Below, one piece after another: positions 23,607 through 36,690 of a stretch of 64,000 nucleotides of DNA. Where the stretch lies: NCBI GenBank assembly GCA_000507305.1, contig DF240786.1:38968-102967 (forward strand). The letters are read 5' to 3'. The stretch is from Breviolum minutum Mf 1.05b.01 (Eukaryota > Sar > Dinophyceae > Suessiales > Symbiodiniaceae). Under the pieces are notes generated by a model. The model searched no databases. It was given only the letters and a program-made list of their open reading frames with translations, and had not been told where the DNA came from. A program made the translations under genes and the position numbers. The number at the start of each line of letters is the position of its first letter. The stretch's first letter is position 1.

Positions 23607-23710
23607 TAGGTCCCCCGCCCTTGCCACACGCCTGCGGCGGCGCGAGCTGCCGGCTGGCAGACGAATTGGCCGGCAACCTCCAGTGGGACCATGTGGGCCG
23701 TAGATGGTAT
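23607..23710 (+). CDS. GC-rich coding-like island
   Basis: A GC-rich block after CCTAG in AT-rich surroundings. Plus frame ACGGASCRLADELAGNLQWD and minus frame LEVAGQFVCQPAARAAAGVW are both open, so the strand is uncertain. Confidence 0.25.
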
Positions 23711-23722
23711 GATGTTCATACT

Positions 23723-23834
23723 GTTGATGGTTCGGAAATCCCAAGGCCAACCGCCTGGGATGTATAAAAACCTCGTAAATAATGGGATAAACCACCGTTC
23801 CCTCAACTGGTTAGCTGGATTTCTGCACCATCAT
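23723..23834. mobile_element. MITE-like element, family M6 (diverged)
   Basis: Shares CCTGGGATGTATAAAAACCT, GTAAATAATGGGATAAACCA and CTCAACTGGTTAGC with the other M6 copies. Ends TTGATGG and CCATCA. Confidence 0.6.
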
Positions 23835-24089
23835 TAGTAGTATTGTAATCCAACAATTCGTGTGACATGTTGTTTGTTTCTATGCTCTGTCAAAAAATTG
23901 TTGATATCATTCAGATTCATTGTTCATCAGCAGTCATAGAAATTGACTCTTTGTCCATCGGTATTTGTGGTTGCCTGTTCTTGTTTTTTTTTGTTGTTGT
24001 CATTGTTGGTTATTGCTGTTGTGTTGCAGCAGCACTTCCATTGGCACCGTTGACCTCGTGTTTTTTTCCAAGGTCTTCACTTTCGTGCA

Positions 24090-24245
24090 GGGGATCAGAT
24101 GCCCCAGCACTGGAAGGCCGAGCCGAGCCGAGTGTCATTGAAGCGTCACAATGCAAGTGGTACAGTCCCGGAACACAGGACAGTAAAAGATCTTCAAAGT
24201 TGGAATTAGGATATGATAGCATTACAACTCCCAAGGGAACGAACT
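24090..24245 (+). CDS. Candidate exon, unknown
   Basis: After TCGTGCAG two frames are open, one starting GDQMPQHWKAEPSRVSLKRH, the other GSDAPALEGRAEPSVIEASQ. Neither is recognised. Confidence 0.2.
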
Positions 24246-25150
24246 AAGATACAGATACATATCCCCTACCGGCACCTCTTGAGTTGGAATGATGGATTCC
24301 GAACTTCCTAAAGGTGGGAGATGGACTCGTCTTTTCGAGGAGATGGGGACCTCCAAGCTCCATCCCGCAAAATCGCCAGGATCCACCTCGACACGCCTTG
24401 CAACAGCTGGACGGGGGGGTTTAACTGCCTGGAAGGGATGGTGATGAGGTTAAGAAAAATGGGACGTTATAAAATGGATGTCTCCATTTTGATTGGTTGA
24501 TGATCGTTGGTTGTGTGGATGTTTGATGGTTTTTGTGTTTACGTACTTTGATGATGATCCCTGATGGATCCAGATGGATGAAGTCGGTGGGGTGTTTTCC
24601 GCAGCCAATGTTGGCAAGTCGGAATCGAAATCGATCGAGGTGCCAAGTGCCAAGTGCGGGGATTTAAATTTATTTCCCGCGATTTTGTAAGGTAACAATA
24701 TACGTGGCAACACGCAATCTATGTTTTGCATGTTGAATTTGCACTTGCTGCTCACGAGGAGGACTTTTTAGATTGTGCAGAGCAGCTCGAGAAAGCGCAA
24801 GGTGTGGGAAACCTGGATGAGAACAAGCGCTATACCCTCGGAGAATAGTAATGGACATCACAATTTTGTTCATCCTTTTTCCAATCCTTAATACATGTGC
24901 GTACTTACAAAATACAAATATCTTGAACCTATACTCCTACCCATTAACAGTGGCATATAAAGGTTCATAGGGATTCCCTGGTAATAATTCTCGGCTTGAC
25001 TCTTCAGAAATCTTCGCCTCATAGGCAGAGTGTTTTATCGGGCGTCTGGTTTGATTAGTGACTATAGTGACGGTATCACCCCAACAGAGCAGTTTATATC
25101 ATTGATATTCTCGTTGGTGGCAACTCAAATATTTTGGATTTTTTGACCCC

Positions 25151-25220
25151 GAAACTTGGGGGAAGATGAACCCATTTTGACTATTTTTTTTCAGATGGGT
25201 TGGAAACCACCAACTAGTAT
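25151..25220. mobile_element. MITE-like element, family M5 (partial)
   Basis: Right half only: GGGGGAAGATGAACCCATTT to GGTTGGAAACCACCAACTAG. Confidence 0.5.
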
Positions 25221-28200
25221 TGCATAAGGTGATTCCCCCAAGTATTTTCCGAAGATGGTGAAATATCCTGAATCACTGAAAATTATCCACAACTCCACCC
25301 AGGGATTAAACTATTCATGAATTTTCACTCCCCCAATTAAATGTAATAAAATTGCCGATAGGGGAATTCTAATCAGTCCTCATCAGTCTGAATTTCTGGA
25401 AATATCAGGTTGAGGACTCATGGGGACAGATTGGACTTCAGATATTTGGGGCGATGTCGAACTCGTTCTACCCTGCTCCCGGATAGTTCTGACACAACAT
25501 CCCTGTTGTGTCGAGTTCATTGGTTTATTATTTTGGTGGCTCAAAATTCGGGTGTAAAACAAAGGCACGAGCAGAAATGGAATCGGACGTATGTTTTTGG
25601 TTCAGAGGTCCAAAAATTTTGGGTTGCCATACCCAAAGAACATCAAATAACGGCTGGTAGTGCATGGTTTTCAACCACTAATTTCCCTTAATCAGGACTT
25701 ATACCTTATGATTAGGCTTCCAATTTGTTTGGAAGGTTAGTATGTAGCCTGCCACTACCTTCAAATTGATGCAGGTTGGAATGCCACCTTTTTGCTTTTT
25801 GCGGATACCGACAAAGTCATCGATCTACCCAAAGTACAGGACCGGTCCCATGATGTGCGACCAAGTGTTGAGAATGTCTAGGTCATAAGGTGCTGTAACA
25901 CTGCATGGAAATGCACAAGAGGCAACTGGAACATGCATTGGATGGTCTCCAAACAACATTCATGTTCCACTTCCATGATTGTTTTACAGTTTCAGGAAGG
26001 ATGGAGTCCTTTTTCGTTTGTAATCCTTTTTCGTTTGTAATTTGGAGGTTTTTGGAAAGGCAGTTCATTGTAGACTTTCTAATTCATTGGTAGACCTTGC
26101 TGACACTAGGAGCTGAAAGAGAGTGGGAAACTGGTTGGGGCACCCAATCTTGAGGGGAAGCAACTGATCTTTGACAGCAAAGGTTCAAGTTCAATATAGT
26201 TGGGTGTCTCGAGGAATTTGTGAGCTCTTGATAACTTTTAAGCATATTTAAAGTCATGAACCACATAAACCAAAGCATTTTTAGGGTTCCAAAGTTTGCC
26301 CCACTATTAAATGATAAGGTGATGGGAAGGATGGTTCATGTCTCGAGTAAACTGAGGCAAACATGTTGCCACCAAAATATTATTTTGATTAAACTGGGTG
26401 AAACGAAGGCAAATCAGGAAGGAGAGAGGTGAGTTTCTGATGTGTTTTAAAAAAAACGTGGCAATTGAATGGCGACTTCAACTGAAGCCAACGATGCTTC
26501 TTCACCTCGGAGATGGTAAATGTGTTTCGGAGTGACTGGAGGTATCAGCGGTTCACTCCGAATTTTCGGAAAATGCAGGATGATGTCATTGATTCATTGC
26601 ATAGATATGTTGTCCACTCATTGGTTTTGCGGATTTTTTCTCTGGGAAACTTTGTTCCAATCCTTCATTTCTGCAGAATGGTTTGTAGTTGATCGAGGTG
26701 CTCCCTGAGAGTGTTGGCCTGGTACACTTAGCACCTCGTCGTTTGTATAGCCGTTGGGGAACGACTTAAACACCCAGGGGGATGAGGGGGTTGACATTGG
26801 GGAAGCTATTTGGATGTTGGGAGCCAATAGCCAATAGTAGTTTCCATGGCAGGGATCTCAGAAACAGATTTGTGTGAACATGCAGAGATCCATGATTCAT
26901 CAAGGAATCCGGGACTCGTGATGCCATGTTATCCTAGCAAAAAACATGCTTCACAAAGGCATGTAGCATACTGTAGTTTTCCTCAAAAAAAAATAGGAGA
27001 CAACTGAGCGTATTCACTGCTTCGTCCACCTTGTGGATCATACGTCATGGCATGATCCATTCTTGGATGACCTTGAAGTCGATCTTGAAAATCATGTCAT
27101 AATATTGAACCTTTGATACCACATTTAGGATACGGATATGGTTACCTAGGCAATTCTGCGAGTTTGTGCCCTTTGTTGGGATGGTTAAAAAACGTGACCC
27201 TTTCAAGGGTTGTTGGTGACACTCCAACGTTTCTGGGCTTGGTGAAGCCACCGAAGTGCTTCATGGCGGTTGTTTTAAGGACCGTTCCCCTCCAACCCTG
27301 ACGGCGTGGGGTCTCAATATCAACAGATTGGATATCGAATCACAACAAGGTGGCAGATTCATTTTTGAACTGGCAATTCTGCTGGTGACCTTTTTGGAAT
27401 GGTGAAAACGTTACAATTTCAAGGGAGTTGTTGGTAACGTCCAGAAGGGCTCAACAGGTTGTGCCATCAAAAACGAGGATGAAACAAGTTCAATTTCCCT
27501 TCCCTTTTCCTGGATGGCACCAGAGTACCACCCCCCTGAAGTTGAACAGCTCGCCCCTGAATACATTGGGGGTTGCCGTTCAACCCTGGGAACTAAGTAA
27601 GTAGCCATAATCCATTCCACTTGTATCCAATTGTTATGAAGGGAACCCCAGTTTTTAACTTTCCTGAAATCAACATAAATCAACTGGTTTTCTAGTGTTT
27701 AGGCAACACCCAGACACTAATCTTCCGAGGATTTTTTTTATGCTTCCGAGGTGGCCAATGTAAAGATTCCCACTGCAATGGCTCATTCATTCACGCTTCA
27801 AAACACATGGAACCCCCCAAGGTCTGGCATTTCCGAATTCCGAATTCCAAAGAACCAATTTCTCGGAACCAGGAACCCTATAACTTCAGGCGTTCTTTTA
27901 AATTGCTTCCATCTTATCACTTACAAGCTGTCCGCAGTAAAATTTCCATCTTGAGGGATGTGTTTTTTTCAGTGATATGCTATGTTCTTTTTTCTGAAAC
28001 TTTGATTACAAATGAGAAGCAAAATGTGACTAGAACAGAATCTGAGAGGGTTTTCGACAAAGCTCAAATGGGTGTTTTTCGTTTTTTCCCCAACACGTTG
28101 TCTGACCTCTTCGTTTGATTCTAGAGATACAACTCCCTAAACCAAAGAGCACAAGCTCCTGAAAAAATAGGCAATCTAGAATGGAAAGTATAGATAAAGT

Positions 28201-29089
28201 ACTACTTCAAAATTCCATCTTCACCAAATTCCCTCGATTTGTTCAGGGGTGTTTACCATTTTTTTCCCAAGCAAGTGCTGTTCAACTCGGTTTTTTCAGG
28301 TTCGAGGTTTACTTCAAACGTGGGCCGATTGGTGGACATTAACCTTTGATTGCCATGCATTGGTGTTGAGTCAAAGTGGTCCCGTTACCCCAGGGTTGAA
28401 GGGTGGTTGGTGAAGTGTTTTCGGAAGTGGGACTTGGAGGTCAAGAATGGAAGTACTTATGGTTGGTGTTTGGGAAGAAATTGTTGGGTGTCAAAGATGG
28501 ATGGAAAAGGAAAGAAATGTTGAAAGAAACAGTGATACTTCGGATAAGTAGAGTTGTTGATTATCACTAGTTATGTTTTAAAGAGAGTTTTTTTTCTGAA
28601 AAAATGGGGAAGGGACGTTGCAACCCCCATTACTTCATCAAGGCAATCAAGGGTAATTCGGTTCAGTTCTTTCACATTGTTTCACTCATTTACTTTTGTC
28701 TCTTACTCCTTAGTTACTTGTATTTTCTCCGAAAGGTTGCATCATTCACCAACCAACAGCTAATTACATTTACACCCCCGCGACGATTAACGAATCGAAC
28801 CTGAAAATCATGATGATGGTTTTGGTGCCGATGATTTTCCGAACTTCCAGGGGGCCCGTTACATATTCACAGAACTCCAGCCATGGGATTTCTTCCGGGG
28901 TGTAAGCTGTTTCCGCCCTAGTAAGAAACCAAGGTTTTGGATGCCTTAAATTTCAAGCTACAGTTCCGCCGCTTTGTGGCTCAGGTTTTGGTGCCACGGC
29001 TTTAGAGATTGGACCAGCACGGCCAGCAGTTTGTGACCTCAAAGAACCTGGCGAAACCGGGAGAGTTTGGTCACGTAGTTTTTGGAGGG

Positions 29090-29235
29090 GGTTCCATATG
29101 TTTGTAAAATCAACCAAATGTAGGTAAATGATAAGAAACAAACATAAATGTACATGGATATATAAACATTTGGTTGAGGGGGTACCAGATATGTAGGTAT
29201 ATAAATCAACTCGAATATAGGTAGATATACCATGA
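29090..29235. mobile_element. MITE-like element, family M4 (rearranged)
   Basis: Two nested pieces with AAATCAACCAAATGTAGGTA and ATGTAGGTATATAAATCAAC between CCATATG and ACCATGG words; related to M4 but longer. Confidence 0.4.
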
Positions 29236-29859
29236 CCATGGATTGTATTGTATGGGAATGTATGGGATATGTTTCCATGTTTGATATGCCCGGATGCTGT
29301 AGAGATGTTTCCCATAGAATGTCTGGAACTAATTTTGTTTCACGCCTAAAATGGATACAGTCATAACATTGAGATGATTCCTGGTGCTTTGACGTGTTGA
29401 TGTTCCAACAAAAAACGAATCATATGGGGATGGTCGAATCCAATTGGATCAAAAGGGTTTTATTCGAGCACTTCATGGAGGGTTTTGCGACTACTACACA
29501 CACACACAAGAAACGGCAATTATCTCTACTGTTTTTGGAAAGATCACTCAAACTTTGGGAGCTCAAAATGATGAAATATGTGCATTTTCCACAATTCTAG
29601 TGATGTTTTGTTACGTAAACCAAAAGGTGACCAATCACATCACAAACCCCAAAAAAGATGGGACTTTGTGATTCACCACCAGGTCCTTGGTCCTAGCTGC
29701 ATTCCGGTGGACAGCAGCACAGGCGCCTTCCACCTGTTTGAAAAGCAGAAATATCTGAGCCGAAGCACCATTTTTGTTGGCTTCAAAATGGTAGTTTTCG
29801 GAGGTGTAACAATCATCATAGGAACCTATAAGGGAACCCCCCAATGCCACCCCCCTAAG

Positions 29860-29917
29860 AAATAAGGCCTTATTAAGGGACTATTAACCAATCATTTCCC
29901 TTAATAAGGCCGTATTT
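29860..29917. other. Long hairpin (21-bp stem, 16-nt loop)
   Basis: AAATAAGGCCTTATTAAGGG and CCCTTAATAAGGCCGTATTT pair with one mismatch; each arm itself contains the palindrome AAGGCCTT or a close form. Confidence 0.8.
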
Positions 29918-30339
29918 CCCATGAAGTCATTTTGCCGGGTCCCCGTAGGTTCCCATGAAGTCATTTTTGTATTAGATTGTTGCTGAATGCAATTTTCTCT
30001 TTGGTGTATTTTGGTTTGTCATGTTAGTTTGAGACGAAATACTATGATCTTAAGGCTGATTTGTGGGTTCATGTACAAAGTAGATATGGACCAGGTGAAA
30101 TTCGAAGATGGTTGAGACCTTACATAGATACATGATATGATTTATTCATTCACACGCAAAAAGATCATATTTGCAATCATCATGCAAAGCTGCAAAACGA
30201 CAAAAAATCATATTCTCAACAAAATCTTGACTTTGCTTTACACAATCCACATCTCATGGATTCCCATCCAGAATTTGATTCTTGATTGAAAATCTACGCA
30301 GGCTGACTCTATAGAAAATTTGATTGATTCCAACAAAAG

Positions 30340-30925
30340 ATATGGTATCAAATAAATAAATTTAAATATATAATATAATTAATAATTAATTATTATTATA
30401 AATTTATATAAGATTACCTTATTTTACTAAAATTAAAATCCTAATATTTTAATTTATTATATTTTAATATTATTATAAATAGGATTTTTTTTTTAAAATA
30501 CGGGTAAGAAATTATTTATAAAACNNNNNNNNNNNNNNNNNNNNNNNNNNNNNNNNNNNNNNNNNNNNNNNNNNNNNNNNNNNNNNNNNNNNNNNNNNNN
30601 NNNNNNNNNNNNNNNNNNNNNNNNNNNNNNNNNNNTATAGAAATAATATATTGGTTAATAACATTATTAAAAATTATTTTTATAATATTTTTAATTATTT
30701 ATAATTTATAATCTTTATTATTAAAAAATATATAAATATTTTTAGGATATTTATTTTGATATTATTTTAAATATTTATTATAATATTATTTGATTCGGAT
30801 AAATTTATATTAATTCGAAATTTGTATATTTATATCAAATTAAGATATTATATATATATATAATATTTATTTTTTTGTATTTATTTAACCAAAAATATCC
30901 AAAAATAATAATCCTTTTGATCAAT
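30340..30925. other. Very AT-rich island downstream of eS8 unit A
   Basis: Almost only A and T (words such as AATTAATTATTATTATAAAT), interrupted by the gap. It begins sharply after ordinary sequence and stops at the eS8 3' flank. No gene is seen. The region downstream of eS8 unit B (41900-42530) is also AT-biased, but less. Confidence 0.8.
30525..30635. other. Assembly gap
   Basis: 111 N inside the AT-rich island; a further single N lies at 43440. Confidence 1.
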
Positions 30926-30989
30926 TCATATTTTTTGCGCCCGTTTGTTCAGACCATCCCAAGTTACCGAAATGTCCTCAGTATTTCCT
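30926..30989 (-). other. Conserved 3' flank of eS8, unit A (likely 3' UTR)
   Basis: About 64 nt after the stop codon stay closely alignable with unit B (42535-42600), then similarity ends abruptly and unit A enters an AT-rich island. The block behaves like a short 3' UTR. Confidence 0.6.
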
Positions 30990-31856
30990 CTAATTCTTCT
31001 TCTTCTTTTCAAGCTTCTTCTTGTAGAAGACCAGCTCCTGATGGATTGCTTCCACCGATTCCACCTCCATCTCTAACAGGTCATGTTGCCCAACCCATCT
31101 GTCATATTGCAACCCAAATTTCAAAGAGCAGCACTTGTTTGCACATACTATACAGTAGCTGCTTGCTTGCTTGCTTGCTTTGCTTTGCTTTGCTTTGTTT
31201 TGTTTTGTTTTGTTTTGCTTTGTTTTGCTTTGCTTTGCTTTGCTTTGCTTTGCTTTGCTTTGCTTTGCTTTGCTTTGTTTGTGTTTTGGTTTTGGTTTTG
31301 GTTCTGGTATTTTGTTTTTGTTTTGTTTTGTTTTGTTTTTGGTTTTGGTTGTGGCTATGGATTTTGTTTTTGTTTTTGTTTGTGTCTTTCTTTTTGAATG
31401 TTTGTTTTGTTTTGTTTTGTTTGTGTTTTTCTTTTTGTGTGTTTTTGTTTTTTTTGCTTTGTTTTGTTTGTGTTTGTGTTTGTGTTTTTGTTTTGCTTTG
31501 TTTTGCTTTGTTTCTTTCTTTCTTTGTTTCTTTGGAACTATAGCTCACCAATTGTTTGCAAGTCATATGCACTACACTACAGTCACTACAGGAGATTTGG
31601 TGTTGGCAGACGTTGATGTTTCGCTTGTGCATCCCAAACCCCTAGGCCTCACCCTCCAAGACATAGCCGTCGGCACGGCCACACTGCCCAGGACGGGAGG
31701 CAATGCATGCCAACAAACGACCGCTTTGGAACCTCAGAAATGGCCGTTTTTGCACATCTTCGACGCCCGCATGCCTATCTGATCCAATCAGATTGGTTTT
31801 CAGATCATGGCCTTTCAATCCTACTCCCTGACACTCCAAAACAAGTGCACACAGAA

Positions 31857-31927
<71 letters not shown>

Positions 31928-34900
31928 TCCTTTCTTCCCCCTGATTCAATCTTTATTCTTAAGGATGAATTTTGTATATTATGGTTTAGGATTTTTTAAA
32001 AATGCCATCCAGGAAAGCAGGAGAAATCCCGGAAATCCCATCAAATCCAAATCTTGTGTCTTAAAATGTTGCTTCCCCAAAAACTCGCAGTGGTTTCATA
32101 CCAACATTGACCACATTTCAAGCAAACGTTTCTGGAATTCCTGAAATCTTGAGACATCCCCCTCCCCCGCTGACCGATCCTAAGTTAACACTATGTTTTT
32201 TCTCATGAGACTGGCATGCCGTTTCAACAGGAACAAAACTGAGAAATCTGAATGAAAATCAATCATTGCTCAAACCAAATACTTATTATTTATTCCTCTT
32301 AGAATCATGGTGATTTCGATTGTAAACTCGTATATGAAATCAACACTCGACATATTTTCAGGAGGATCCTTTCCAGTACAAGCTTGAGTCATTCTTGACT
32401 GGTTGCCATGATAAGTACAATATTTCACCAGCTTGAATCAGCTGAGCGTGAACTGAGGTTATTTTGGGAGACATAAACCACCATTTAGGAAGTGAGGTCG
32501 GTAGTGAGGTCTCTTTTTCGTGGCTAAAATGATGAAAGGAAAGTGGGACTGTCAGGCTCCAAGAAGACTTCCAAACTTCAAAGCCATATGATGCATGGGA
32601 CTGGTATATTTACCTACATTTACCCTAAAAATCAACCAAATGCAGGCAAATATAGCATACATGGATCCTATGGAAAATATTGAAACGAAAAATCCCCAAA
32701 ATCTCTCAACGGCATTGCCAGCCAAAGTCACTGCTCCTCAAGAACATTGTCCAACTTGGTCTTGGCAGCACGTGCCTTCTGCTTGAAGATCACCTGTGAA
32801 AATAGTCAGCCAACTGAGGGAGGTCGCATCGGCACGACCCCCTGGGAAATCCTTACATTCACCATATTAGTTGGTTGTTCAAAGTCATCAAAAACTCACA
32901 GAGTGCCTGAGATGTACAAACCATTGGATACAATTTTCTGAACATATTGTTTGTTAGAGCACCAAAAAAAAGCACCCCCAGAAGTTTGAAGTTTCTATCG
33001 TTTTAAAGTTTTGCCATTCCTGAACTTTTTCGGATACATCAGGTTTACTTACAGCCACCAAGACACATGACGGCTACGCTTCTGTTCATCTTCCTGGCAG
33101 TGGAACACAGGACAAAATACTATCCCACGAGTACAGTAGATATTTCCATCGATGACATCACTCCGACAAAGTTCACCTGATAAACAAACCTTTCCTGAAA
33201 GGGAAACCCCTCCCAGCGAGAAGGAAACTCATCTACAAAACCTCCATTTCTGGGGGGTGTCAGCCGTTAGTTTTCAGGAATGCCAATGCCAGAAACCACC
33301 ATCTGCTGATGAACTCTGATGAGGATCTTTGCTGAAATGCATCTGATGCCCTGGTAGTGCAAAGATATCTAAGATGGATCCAAATGAGCCACGAAAAAAA
33401 AAAAACTCTTACTTTCCGTTATGCTGGTTGTTTAATCGGGATCCTTATAATAGTTTTATTGTAATTTTTATTGTAATTGCCATTGAACTGTGTAGTATAA
33501 TCCTCTATATACCCTTAACAACCAGGGTTTTTTCATTGCTCAAACGATCTTTTCCTTAAAAGACTAGGATTTGAGTAAAGGTCTATTTCATCAACAAATT
33601 TGAGGGGACTCTACATTTATTCTAGATTCTAGATACTCTTGAACTTCCAGGTCTTGTATTACATACGCTCACGAATCCTCACGGTCTACTTAATTCGAAG
33701 TTTTGACATCTGGTAGACATGGTAGTCATGCCAGGTCAATGCCTTTGTTTTGTTTCCAACGGCTGGAAGGTGGAGATGATTCTCGTCCAACTGATGATCC
33801 AAGTGCGGCGGTTTTGGACTGGCCTGCTTCTCTTCCTTTTGAGCGCCCTTCTTCTTCTTGCCCACATCCACACCATATTTCTTCATATACCACTGCATGA
33901 ACCTCAACACTGCATTAAAAAAGATCACAGCTCCAGCTCAGCTCGCAACATGTAGAAAATGAATCACTCCCAAATGATGATTTCCTGGAGCGATGTTCCA
34001 ACATTTCATCATGATTCTGAGAGAAGGGAGCATTTCAAGAAATCAACGTTCAAACATCTTTGGGATGACGATGATCACTAAGGATCCACACGGGTGAGCA
34101 TCAATCTGCACCACGGTGTTCTTCAACAAAGTCTTGGTTCCTTACCACGGTGGATACTGGAAAAGGCTCAACTTGGGATTTTCCCCTAAAAAACCACCAT
34201 GGCGTCATTGGTTTCTAAGCCTTAAACAAAAAAAAGTATCCAATGGCCTTCTTTTAGAAAAAATCTCAGGCTTCACTTGGTGAACATTCAAGAAGCATTT
34301 GCCAGAATAATGTTGTTTGCAACTCAGAATCATGATAAACATCGAGACTTAAGGACGGATGAAACCGTTCGAACGCCCCTAATGTCATGTGCCCAATACC
34401 TTCAACAACCCAATTTAGTTTCGGGTTGAAGCTGTCAGCTGTCCATCTCCAGATCTTCCCTCAAACTATGGTAGCTCCTGATAAAGTGTTATTATGCTCT
34501 TGTTGGGTTTTTCCAAGCACATGAATCCTTGATATTGCAAGGCTAGGCTATACTAATAATGATGTTTTGTAATGATATTTTCCCAAATTTCCATGAGTTT
34601 CGCAGTTTCCAGGCTAATTATTTTCTCCCAACAGCGCTGATGCCCTCACCACATCTCACCATGTCCCAGTATCGAACCAACTCATTGCTAGTGGCGTTGT
34701 AAACCACCTTTCACGGCCAGGGCAGTTGAGGGTGGAGCCAGGCCAAGCAAACATGTTTGATGATCCTAATTTCCATACAGCTACAGCTTATATAAGTGGG
34801 GATTCCTGGATTTTAGGTACCTGAAATGTTTGGTGAAGAGGAAAGGTATTTCAACAACTAATGTACATACCAAAATAGCTACAGCCCCAGATGTTTGAGA

Positions 34901-36618
34901 AGAAAATCCTATCTTCAGAAAAAAAAAAAAACTATTAGGTTTCAAACCACAAACCACTCAGAAAAAACTAATTACAACATGTGCCACGGTCAAAACTCCT
35001 TGTATTGGCGATGGTTATCCCACCCTTAATACAACATCCTTATAAACTGGATTAAATGGGTATATAAACCCCTATCAGTATTGGAACCAAAAGGGAATTG
35101 ATCAAACCAAGGATCTAAACCCATGGTCCAAGTTTGAAACCTCTCAAAAATGGGGGATGGTCACCCAAACCCAATCGGTCAGAGGGGTTCCATACCCATC
35201 ATTTACTTGGAATTTGCCTGTTTGATCTTGTTTGGTGCTTGGAATAAGCAACAAAATCTCTTAAATGGTGGTTTGATGGTGGTTTACCATTGGCACAAAG
35301 TAAAACATCACCTTAAACAAATCCCAGTCTGTTTAGGATGACTTATTAACTAAAAAGACTCCACATGTTTGATGATTTTTGACTATGACACATCTACTTG
35401 TAAAAGAACTATCAGCTTGCACTTCAAAAATAGGGACTTGAAAAGGACTGTGACATTTTTTGGGTCCCACTATCCCAAAAAAGAGGTGCCATCGGAGGTG
35501 CCAACCAACAACAACAACAACCCACCACCATCAGGACGCCAAAGGCACATCCAAAATCCTCACCTTCTTGGTGACATTCTCCTGAGATGGCCAACTAGTT
35601 GGTGGTTTCAACCCCATTAAACAATATTATATAGTCAAATTGGTATTCTTCCCCACATATATAGGGTTTTAACAAAAAATCTATTTGAAGCCACCCATCT
35701 AAGCCAAGCATTGATGTTTTCTTTAGACTCAAATCAACTTCACTGTCCTCCCAAACCCGTCAGTTTATTGGTATCGAAAAATGGTCATCCCATGCCGAGG
35801 CGCTGATCCCCAGGCATAGTTGCCTGAGTCCAATCGCAAGGCTCGGTACTTCATGTTGCCTCCACGGCAACGCACGCTGCGCACGCGCTTGGCACCCAAC
35901 TTGCATGGAGTAGCAGGGCGACCCATCTCCTTAGATCAAACACACCACCCGCTATAGTGGAGTCGAACAGGAAAAATGTGGGGAAAAGGGCAAAGGACTC
36001 AGTAATGGATGTGAAACTGCGAAAATATGATCATGAAAAAAAATCTTGCTCGCAATCATTTTATAGCATTTTGCTTGATTAATCATCCCAACTACAAGTA
36101 CAACCTTTCAGTGCTGAAGCTACGGTTCAGTCTGACCTCTCGTTGTTTGGTCGATCCGATCCTTTTTCATGGTCGTCAGGGTCATCTCAAACTGGACCCC
36201 ACATCTCCTCATACTTGCAGTACTATAATGAACATTTGAAATAACCTGCCAAATATGGCGAAGAAGGACTGCGTGATCGAACCCTTAAACAGACCAACAA
36301 CCCTCAAGAATCAACATAGGATTGAATAATTAGGTTTACTCCAAACCAACCAATCATGGTTACGACAATAGCTTCCTTTCCTAAGGCGGACCAATCTTTC
36401 ATTGTGAGGATGGTGTGGTAGAGATGGTCATGTCCCAAGATGTTCCAACCAAACTGTGATATTTTGTGGTTGCAAAAAGCTTGGACTAGACAATTCACCC
36501 AACCTCCTCACCAGCCTGAGAAAAGCCGCCAAGTGACATACTTGCGTTTCTTGATGGATGTCTTGCTTCTTCCACCAGTTTTGTAATGCTTGTGTCGAGA
36601 ATCGCGACCGATTCCCAT
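30990..36618 (-). CDS. RPS8: 40S ribosomal protein eS8, unit A (10 exons)
   Basis: Small-subunit ribosomal protein eS8 (cytosolic ribosome). Exons, in transcription order: 36618-36538, 35929-35804, 35581-35549, 34707-34674, 34140-34092, 33902-33824, 33093-33067, 32793-32732, 31732-31648, 31037-30990. They sum to 624 nt (207 residues plus TAG), essentially the human length of 208. Recognisable blocks are [11 protein letters not shown] at the start, [64 protein letters not shown] and a lysine-rich tail. Every acceptor is AG before G. Donors in order are GT, GC, GT, GA, GT, GC, GT, GT, GC. Start: the first ATG of the conserved N-terminus, two bases after a CTTTCAG that could be a spliced-leader acceptor. 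It lies 476 bp downstream of the eL6 stop of the same unit. The predicted protein equals that of unit B. Confidence 0.95.
31159..31540 (+). repeat. TTGC/TTTGC/TTTTG microsatellite in eS8 unit A intron 9
   Basis: Starts as GCTTGCTTGC, becomes TTTGC repeats, then TTTTG-rich sequence with GTTTTGGTTTTGG variants. Unit B intron 9 has none of it. Confidence 0.9.
31858..31926 (+). repeat. CAA trinucleotide microsatellite in eS8 unit A intron 8
   Basis: About 22 consecutive CAA triplets. Lies in an intron, so the apparent polyglutamine is not coding. Confidence 0.95.
32586..32673. mobile_element. MITE-like element, family M4
   Basis: GATGCATGGGACTGGTATAT to ACATGGATCCTATGG. Inserted in eS8 unit A intron 8, about 60 nt from exon 8; no counterpart in unit B. 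Confidence 0.7.
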
Positions 36619-36670
36619 GGCTGAAAGTCGTCGAACCCTTCGAGTCGAACCAGTGGAGGATGGGACGGTC

Positions 36671-36690
36671 GGGACGGTCCAATGGGCGGA
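36671..36690 (-). promoter_or_regulatory. Conserved element upstream of eS8, unit A
   Basis: Reads TCCGCCCATTGGACCGTCC on the minus strand, about 55-75 nt before the ATG, and is identical at 47787-47805 in unit B although the surrounding bases differ. It lies upstream of the likely spliced-leader acceptor, so it may be a promoter or processing signal; function unknown. Confidence 0.4.

Larger units (their letters stand above)
22214..30339. other. Gene-poor stretch between the two clusters
   Basis: Apart from elements of families M3, M4, M5 and M6, the hairpin at 29860 and weak exon candidates at 23.6 and 24.1 kb, I find nothing. It separates the plus-strand cluster from the minus-strand ribosomal units, whose transcription converges here. 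Confidence 0.5.

Noticed and set aside
31083-31782. Phe/Leu/Cys-rich 'membrane protein' frames on the plus strand
   Set aside because: They are T-rich microsatellite inside intron 9 of eS8 and antisense to exon 9.
31707-32144. Polyglutamine protein
   Set aside because: CAA microsatellite in an intron plus antisense of eS8 exon 9.
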